Origin: Bacillota bacterium
GTDB taxonomy: Bacteria; Bacillota; Sulfobacillia; JACIYH01
Direction: 5' to 3'
Assembly (NCBI GenBank): GCA_030019365.1
Contig: JASEFA010000002.1
Coordinates: 245,525 to 309,524, forward strand
DNA: 64,000 bases
The notes beneath the pieces were generated by a model. The model made no database searches, was not told where the DNA came from, and was given only the letters and a program-made list of their open reading frames with translations. Positions within the stretch are counted from its first letter, which is position 1. Every line of letters starts with the position of its first letter. Below, in pieces: positions 61,355 to 64,000 of this stretch. A program made the position numbers and the translations under genes.

Positions 61355-62200
61355 TCAATCACGCTGGAGGCTGATGAGGGAGACCCAGCAGTAGGGCCGC
61401 AGGGCGGGGCAGCGCTTCACCAGGGCATCATCCAGTCGCACCAGGGGAGGGATCAGACTCCCGCCCCAGTTCAGGGGCAGGTACTTCTTGAGGAAGAACA
61501 GGGGAATGGTGAGCAGGTAGTGCTCCTCGTGGCTCACCCGTGCGAAGTACCGCCCCCACTCCTCGATCTCCCGCACCAGGAAGGGTTGTTCGAAGCGGCT
61601 GCGCCGATCGGGCGTGAGCCGCCGGAATAGCTGCAGGAAGGGGTTGTGCCCCAGGGGCTCCTCGAAGAGCGCCCGACCCCCGGGGCGGAGGACCCGCCGT
61701 ATCTCCGCCAGGGCGCGGGGGACGTCCACGTGGTGCAGGATGCCCGTGCCCGCCACCAGGTCGAAGCTGCTGTCAGAGAAGGGCATGGCCTCGGCGTTCG
61801 TTCTCACCGGGGTGATCCGGTCCGCCACCCCGTACCTCTCCCCCAGTCGCCGGGTCTGAGCAAGCATCCCCTCGGAGATGTCGCCTGCGGTGACCAGGGC
61901 CCCGCGGCGGGCGAGGGCGACCGACAGGCGACCCAGCCCGCAGCCCACGTCCAGCACTTGTAGGCCGGACACATCCCCCAGCAGCCCCAGCATGCGCGCG
62001 CGCATGAGCTTCATGCTGTCGAAGCCGCAATCCAGGTCGATGTCCTCGACGCGCAACCTGCGGCTGAACGTATCGCCCAGCTCCTCTTCCACCCGCAACC
62101 GGGAGCCGATTCCATCACCCGGGCCCTCTTCCACCCGCAACCGCTGGCCGGATCTCTCGCCCGGCTCCTCTTGCACCTGCAACCGATGCACAGGGTCCAC
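61355..62200 (-). CDS. Class I SAM-dependent methyltransferase with N-terminal repeats
   Basis: The 281-residue protein has a standard class I methyltransferase domain from about residue 60: VLDVGCGLGRLSVALARRG (SAM loop), VTAGDISEGML, AEAMPFSDSSFDLVAGTGILHHV and EIRRVLRPGGRALFEEP. This is the Methyltransf_11 pattern, common in quinone, lipid and small-molecule methylation. The first ~50 residues are three 14-residue repeats plus a partial fourth. GTG 62200 lies nine bases after GGGAGGAGG; ATG 62233 lacks a ribosome site. Substrate unknown. Confidence 0.83.
   Translation of the reverse strand: MDPVHRLQVQEEPGERSGQRLRVEEGPGDGIGSRLRVEEELGDTFSRRLRVEDIDLDCGFDSMKLMRARMLGLLGDVSGLQVLDVGCGLGRLSVALARRGALVTAGDISEGMLAQTRRLGERYGVADRITPVRTNAEAMPFSDSSFDLVAGTGILHHVDVPRALAEIRRVLRPGGRALFEEPLGHNPFLQLFRRLTPDRRSRFEQPFLVREIEEWGRYFARVSHEEHYLLTIPLFFLKKYLPLNWGGSLIPPLVRLDDALVKRCPALRPYCWVSLISLQRD
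62060..62185. repeat. Three 42-bp tandem repeats encoding the methyltransferase N-terminus
   Basis: Units of 42 bp encode RLQVQEEPGERSGQ, RLRVEEGPGDGIGS and RLRVEEELGDTFSR; a fourth begins RLRVED. The DNA copies differ at several sites, so the array is older than the identical copies in the coiled-coil gene. Confidence 0.85.
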
Positions 62201-62279
62201 CGCGTGCGACCTCCTCCCGGGTTTCGCCCCCATGATAGCACATGCCGCGCGCCGCCCGGGCGGAGGCGGACTTATGCAT

Positions 62280-62340
62280 TTAACGAAACGTTAACAGGGC
62301 GTTGGACGGGCCTTAACCTGCTTCGAATTGTCGCTTAACT
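62280..62340 (+). promoter_or_regulatory. Pho box array upstream of pstS
   Basis: TTAACG (62280), TTAACA (62291), TTGGAC (62302) and TTAACC (62313) are direct repeats exactly 11 bp apart; another, TTAACT, lies at 62335, two periods on. This is the PhoP-box pattern (TTAACA-like hexamers with 5-bp spacers). It implies induction of pst by phosphate starvation through PhoPR. A TAGAGT near 62350 may be the -10. Confidence 0.8.
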
Positions 62341-62397
62341 GCCGGCGTCTAGAGTCAAGCCAGATGAGTCTACGCGACGAAGGGGGTTGGGGGTTCC

Positions 62398-63501
62398 ATG
62401 GGACAGCTCTCGGCGGGCAAACGGCTTGTCATGGTCCTCGTGCTGTCGGCAGCCCTCATCACGGCGGGGTGCGCGGGCGGCAAGGAGTCGGCTCGGCCCG
62501 GCAGCGGTACCGGAACCGGCGAACCCCAGAAGGTGGTGCTGAATGGCGCGGGCGCCAGCTTTCCTTTCCCCATCTACTCGCTGTGGTTCACCGAGTACAA
62601 CAAGCTGCACCCGAACATCCAGATCAACTACCAGTCCATCGGGTCAGGCGGCGGTCAGAAGGCCATCATCGAGAAGACGGTTGATTTCGGCGCTTCCGAT
62701 GCTCCCATGACCGACGAGAGGCTGAAGGAGGCCCCGGGGAAGCTCCTGCACATCCCCACCGTGATGGGCGCCGTCGTCCTCACCTACAATCTCCCCGGCG
62801 TGGGGACGGGCCTGCGCCTGACCCCGGAAGTCATCGCGGGAGTCTACCTGGGCAAGATCAAGAAGTGGAATGACCCCGCCATGACGCGGGAAAACCCCGG
62901 GGCGAAGCTGCCGGGCAAGGACATCGTGGTGGTGCACCGGTCCGACGGCAGCGGCACCACCAACATCTTCACCGCCTATCTCAGCGCGGTGAGCCCGGAA
63001 TGGAAGTCGCGCGTGGGCTCCGGTACCTCCGTGGGATGGCCCACGGGTGTGGGCGCCAAGGGCAATGAGGGTGTCACCACCCAGGTGCAGCAGACCGAAG
63101 GCGCCATCGGTTACGTGGAGCTGGCATATGCCGTCGAGAACAAGCTGGGTTACGCCCTGGTCAAGAACCGGGCGGGCAAGTTCGTGGAGCCGTCCATCGA
63201 CTCGGTGACTGCGGCGGCCGGCGCGGCCCAGAACATCCCGGAAGACTACCGGATCATGATCGTCGACCAGCCGGGCGACAACGCCTATCCCATCTCCGGC
63301 TTCACCTGGCTGCTCATCTACGCCCAACAGAGCGACCTCGCCAAGGGCCGGGCCCTGCTGGAGCTCCTGCAGTGGGCGCTGACGGATGGCGAGAACATGG
63401 TGTCCCGGTTGCTCTACGCTCCCCTCCCCGCCAACGTCCAGGACATGGTGCAGAAGACCCTCAAGACGGTCACCTACCAGGGTCAGCCCATTCTCAAGTG
63501 A
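62398..63501 (+). CDS. pstS: Phosphate ABC transporter substrate-binding lipoprotein
   Basis: The 367-residue lipoprotein has a signal peptide with lipobox TAGC (Cys25), then a Gly/Thr-rich linker and the PstS fold. Phosphate-site segments are visible: NGAGASFPFPIYSLW, SIGSGGGQKAIIEKTVDFGASDAPM and VVHRSDGSGTTNIFTAYLS. It captures inorganic phosphate outside the membrane for PstCAB. ATG 62398 follows a G-rich site (GGGGGTTGGGGG). The stop overlaps the pstC start. Confidence 0.95.
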   Translation: MGQLSAGKRLVMVLVLSAALITAGCAGGKESARPGSGTGTGEPQKVVLNGAGASFPFPIYSLWFTEYNKLHPNIQINYQSIGSGGGQKAIIEKTVDFGASDAPMTDERLKEAPGKLLHIPTVMGAVVLTYNLPGVGTGLRLTPEVIAGVYLGKIKKWNDPAMTRENPGAKLPGKDIVVVHRSDGSGTTNIFTAYLSAVSPEWKSRVGSGTSVGWPTGVGAKGNEGVTTQVQQTEGAIGYVELAYAVENKLGYALVKNRAGKFVEPSIDSVTAAAGAAQNIPEDYRIMIVDQPGDNAYPISGFTWLLIYAQQSDLAKGRALLELLQWALTDGENMVSRLLYAPLPANVQDMVQKTLKTVTYQGQPILK

Positions 63502-64000
63502 CAACGCGACTCCGTATCACCCATGAAGGCCTGCTCAGGGGCGGCACCGCCCTCTTTGCCCTGGCGGTGCCGGCCGTCCTGGGCGGGATGGTCTGGGAGC
63601 TGTACCGGGCCTCCGCCATGGCGCGGCAGACCTTCGGATGGCACTTTCTGGTCAGGCAGGACTGGGACCCGGTGGCCGGGGAGTTCGGCGCCCTGCCCTT
63701 CATCTTCGGCACCGTGGTGTCGTCGGCCCTGGCGGTCCTGATCGCCGCCCCGCTGGGCGTGATGACCGCCATCTACCTGGCCGAGCTGGCCCCCGCCCGC
63801 TGGCGCCGTCCCCTCTCCTTCACCGTCGAGTTGCTGGCCGCGGTCCCCAGCGTCGTCTATGGCCTGTGGGGCATGTACGTGTTCGCCCCCTGGCTGCGCC
63901 GCTGGGTGCAGGCCCCGCTGGGGGCAGGGCTGGGGTTCATACCGTTTTTCCATGGACCGGCCTACGGCATCGGGATGCTGGCCGGGGGATTCATCCTGGC
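63498..64000 (+). CDS. pstC: Phosphate ABC transporter permease PstC (partial, runs off the window)
   Basis: Reading from GTG 63498, which overlaps the pstS stop (GTGA), the frame gives a membrane protein with LLRGGTALFALAVPAVLGGMVWELYR, FGALPFIFGTVVSSALAVLIAAPLGVMTAIYLAEL and LLAAVPSVVYGLWGMYVFAPWL. These match PstC, the first permease of the phosphate importer. No stop is reached by 64000; about half the protein is present. Confidence 0.9.
   Translation, partial: MTTRLRITHEGLLRGGTALFALAVPAVLGGMVWELYRASAMARQTFGWHFLVRQDWDPVAGEFGALPFIFGTVVSSALAVLIAAPLGVMTAIYLAELAPARWRRPLSFTVELLAAVPSVVYGLWGMYVFAPWLRRWVQAPLGAGLGFIPFFHGPAYGIGMLAGGFIL

Noticed and set aside
1-64000. tRNA or rRNA genes, prophage and insertion sequences
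   Set aside because: No TpsiC-like GTTCGANTC context in a cloverleaf, no rRNA sequence, and no transposase, integrase or phage structural genes were seen on either strand.

Overview
The window is GC-rich, with many GTG and TTG start codons. It carries spoIIE next to tilS and ftsH, BMP-type nucleoside import, Pst phosphate uptake, ferredoxin-dependent 2-oxoacid oxidation and a cyclic-di-AMP riboswitch. Together these point to a high-GC, endospore-forming Firmicute with an anaerobic or facultative metabolism, of the Symbiobacterium/Thermaerobacter/Limnochorda kind. That placement is inferred from gene content only. I found no rRNA, tRNA, CRISPR array, prophage or intact insertion sequence.

Layout. 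1-9.6 kb (+ strand mainly): a NIF3-like protein, a Gate-domain nucleoside-recognition permease, an unknown protein (- strand), an MFS transporter, an old-yellow-enzyme/FeS/FAD reductase, four phased dyad operators, a sigma-54 activator and a decayed ABC-2 permease. 9.7-17.3 kb (-): one nucleoside uptake and breakdown operon (BMP lipoprotein, ATPase, two permeases, pyrimidine-nucleoside phosphorylase, cytidine deaminase, deoxyribose-phosphate aldolase). 17.3-20.0 kb (-): LarA-like racemase and type-2 malate/lactate dehydrogenase. 20.1-22.3 kb (+): EamA transporter and a BtrH-like protein. 22.4-25.7 kb (-): a cobalamin-dependent mutase-like protein and an opine-dehydrogenase-family enzyme, translationally coupled and preceded by a ydaO-type c-di-AMP riboswitch and an intrinsic terminator. 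25.8-28.0 kb (-): GntR regulator with ABC-2 exporter. 28.3-31.7 kb (-): thiE, thiD, amidohydrolase, zincin-like metallopeptidase. 32.0-33.2 kb (+): repeat-rich coiled-coil membrane protein and macro-domain protein. 33.4-36.0 kb (-): MurJ-like flippase and a sugar epimerase.

36.1-51.5 kb is a large 2-hydroxyacid/2-oxoacid region. On the - strand lie a formyltransferase paralogue, a four-subunit 2-oxoacid:ferredoxin oxidoreductase, an FMN 2-hydroxyacid dehydrogenase, an Nramp-fold transporter, GlcD-, GlcE- and GlcF-like genes and a lone pyruvate-kinase C-terminal domain. An IclR regulator (-) is divergent from a LutB-LutA fusion (+). Three similar 17-bp sites suggest IclR co-regulation. The genes could import a hydroxyacid, oxidise it to a 2-oxoacid and decarboxylate that to an acyl-CoA with reduced ferredoxin.

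51.6-62.2 kb holds core and sporulation genes (ftsH, tilS, spoIIE), an HD phosphohydrolase, a membrane protein, a J-domain protein, a DUF5685 protein and a methyltransferase with N-terminal 14-residue repeats. 62.28 kb to the end is a Pho-type operator, pstS and the start of pstC, which runs off the window.

The strongest candidate for something undescribed is the c-di-AMP-riboswitch-controlled opine-dehydrogenase/B12-mutase operon (22.4-25.7 kb).
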